Made by a program: the position numbers and the translations under genes. The notes beneath the pieces were generated by a model. That model was not told the origin of the DNA and searched no databases. It saw only the letters and a program-made list of their open reading frames with translations. From positions 1 through 64,000 of the forward strand of contig NZ_JAJQQS010000018.1 in assembly GCF_021228125.1 (NCBI RefSeq): 64,000 nucleotides of DNA, in the 5' to 3' direction. Shown here piece by piece: positions 63,283 to 64,000 of this stretch. The number at the start of each line of letters is the position of its first letter. Position 1 is the stretch's first letter. Source of the stretch: Streptomyces albireticuli (GTDB lineage Bacteria; Actinomycetota; Actinomycetes; Streptomycetales; Streptomycetaceae).

Positions 63283-63448
63283 GGGAAGGTCTCCAGGGTT
63301 CGGTCGGCATCTCCTCGGTGACGCGGCGGAGTTACCGGGCGGAGCCGGCGTCGCGACCCGCCTGGAGCGGCCGTTCCGGAGCAGCCAGGAGTCATTCGCC
63401 TGTCATGTCCGCAACCCTAGAACATGGTTACTACAACTTCTCAGTCTG

Positions 63449-63478
63449 TCTGACAATTTTTGGCAAGGGTTTGTCAGA
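63449..63478. promoter_or_regulatory. AT-rich inverted repeat, operator-like
   Basis: TCTGACAA (63449-63456) and TTGTCAGA (63471-63478) are perfect eight-base arms around a 14-base spacer. The site lies about 170-190 bases from the starts of both divergent genes and could serve either. Confidence 0.6.
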
Positions 63479-63663
63479 ACCCTTGCCGAGCACTCCACTT
63501 ACCCCCGCGAACCCACCCCGGCGCACACCGGCGGCCGGCGGTGGCGTCCGGGCGCCGCCGGGCGTTCCCGGGCAACGGTTGACCGACCCTCGCCGTCCTC
63601 CTACTTTCCCCATGAGGGCTCGGTCCACAAGGACGGGCCCCGCCGTGGTTCTTGGGGGCGCAG

Positions 63664-64000
63664 GTGCACTGGTATGTGGATGTGCTCAAGAAATACGCGA
63701 CGTTCAGCGGGCGGGCGGGCCGCCCGGAGTTCTGGATGTTCACCCTGATCAACGTCATCATCAGCATCGTCCTGGCCGTTCTCGACGTCGTGTTCGGCAC
63801 GGACCCTCTCCTCGGCACGGTGTACAGCCTCGCCGTGTTCCTTCCCGGGCTCGCCGTGGGCACCCGCCGGCTGCACGACACCGACCGGTCGGGCTGGTGG
63901 CAGCTGATCATCCTGATCCCGATCGTGGGCCTCATCGTCCTGCTGGTGTTCTGGGCGGGCGCGGGCAAGCCGCACGCGAACGCGTACGGCCCGAGTCCGC
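63664..64000 (+). CDS. DUF805 membrane protein, 3' part beyond the window
   Basis: The 112 visible residues start MHWYVDVLKKYATFSGRAGR, then PEFWMFTLINVIISIVLAVLD. The DUF805 signature VGTRRLHDTDRSGWWQLIILIP follows, with three membrane segments. The function of the family is not known. GTG 63664 has GGGGG 5 bases upstream. The gene runs off the right edge, so the C-terminus is not seen. Confidence 0.9.
   Translation, partial: MHWYVDVLKKYATFSGRAGRPEFWMFTLINVIISIVLAVLDVVFGTDPLLGTVYSLAVFLPGLAVGTRRLHDTDRSGWWQLIILIPIVGLIVLLVFWAGAGKPHANAYGPSP

Noticed and set aside
1-64000. tRNA, rRNA or insertion sequence
   Set aside because: No cloverleaf, rRNA signature or transposase motif was recognised, though a dedicated search was not possible.

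Overview
The window is 64 kb of very GC-rich actinobacterial DNA, almost certainly from a Streptomyces chromosome. The signs are third-position GC bias, many GTG starts, IdeR/DmdR-type iron boxes, a DasR/chitinase promoter element, F420- and mycothiol-type enzymes, a cmlR/Cmx-like efflux pump and typical Streptomyces lipoproteins. No rRNA, tRNA, transposase, integrase or CRISPR array was found. About 50 genes are described.

Layout. 1-2.1 kb: two iron-box-controlled genes, an ornithine/lysine N-monooxygenase (cut by the window edge) and a paralogue of argJ, which read as the precursor arm of a hydroxamate siderophore locus. 2.15-5.2 kb: a compact terpene cluster with a short-chain Z-prenyltransferase, a class I terpene synthase and a Rieske oxygenase. 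5.6-7.2 kb: tandem DUF4360 secreted proteins. 7.3-18.6 kb: a giant patatin-like membrane protein, an RpiR regulator, an F420-type reductase, an FAD monooxygenase divergent from a GntR-TetR fusion regulator, an intradiol-dioxygenase-like protein, AraC and TetR regulators and a Cmx-type MFS pump.

19.2-24.7 kb is the most interesting region: a lasso peptide cluster with a regulator, precursor, cyclase, RRE protein, B2 protease and a protein-isoaspartate-methyltransferase homologue. The predicted 17-residue core has Asp6-Thr7-Val8-Asp9 in the ring. This fits the aspartimide-forming lasso peptides, whose conserved ring motif is, as I recall, DTAD. The cyclase frame is broken twice at homopolymers and its PP-loop is one residue short, so the cluster is either mis-sequenced or decaying.

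24.9-38.2 kb: a chitinase with a dre-type promoter, a SpoIIE-type phosphatase, a secreted nuclease, an M6-type protease, a sugar-phosphate isomerase-domain protein, a methyltransferase, SulP and amino acid transporters, a YbaK deacylase and an MFS protein. 38.4-44.1 kb: a tight five-gene operon (PLP fold-II-like enzyme, luciferase-like oxidoreductase, methyltransferase, GNAT, ATP-grasp ligase) that looks like an undescribed small-molecule pathway; its first gene also carries a homopolymer frameshift. 44.1-64 kb: a mycothiol-type enzyme, an APC permease, ArsR and MarR regulators, an Ncs-like set of housekeeping and stress proteins, a TRADD-N-associated-type membrane protein, a membrane-anchored NACHT ATPase, a cold-shock protein, a sulfotransferase, an MFS protein and the start of a DUF805 protein.

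All three frameshifts are single-base gains in runs of C or G, so a systematic homopolymer error in the sequence should be considered before any of these genes is called dead.
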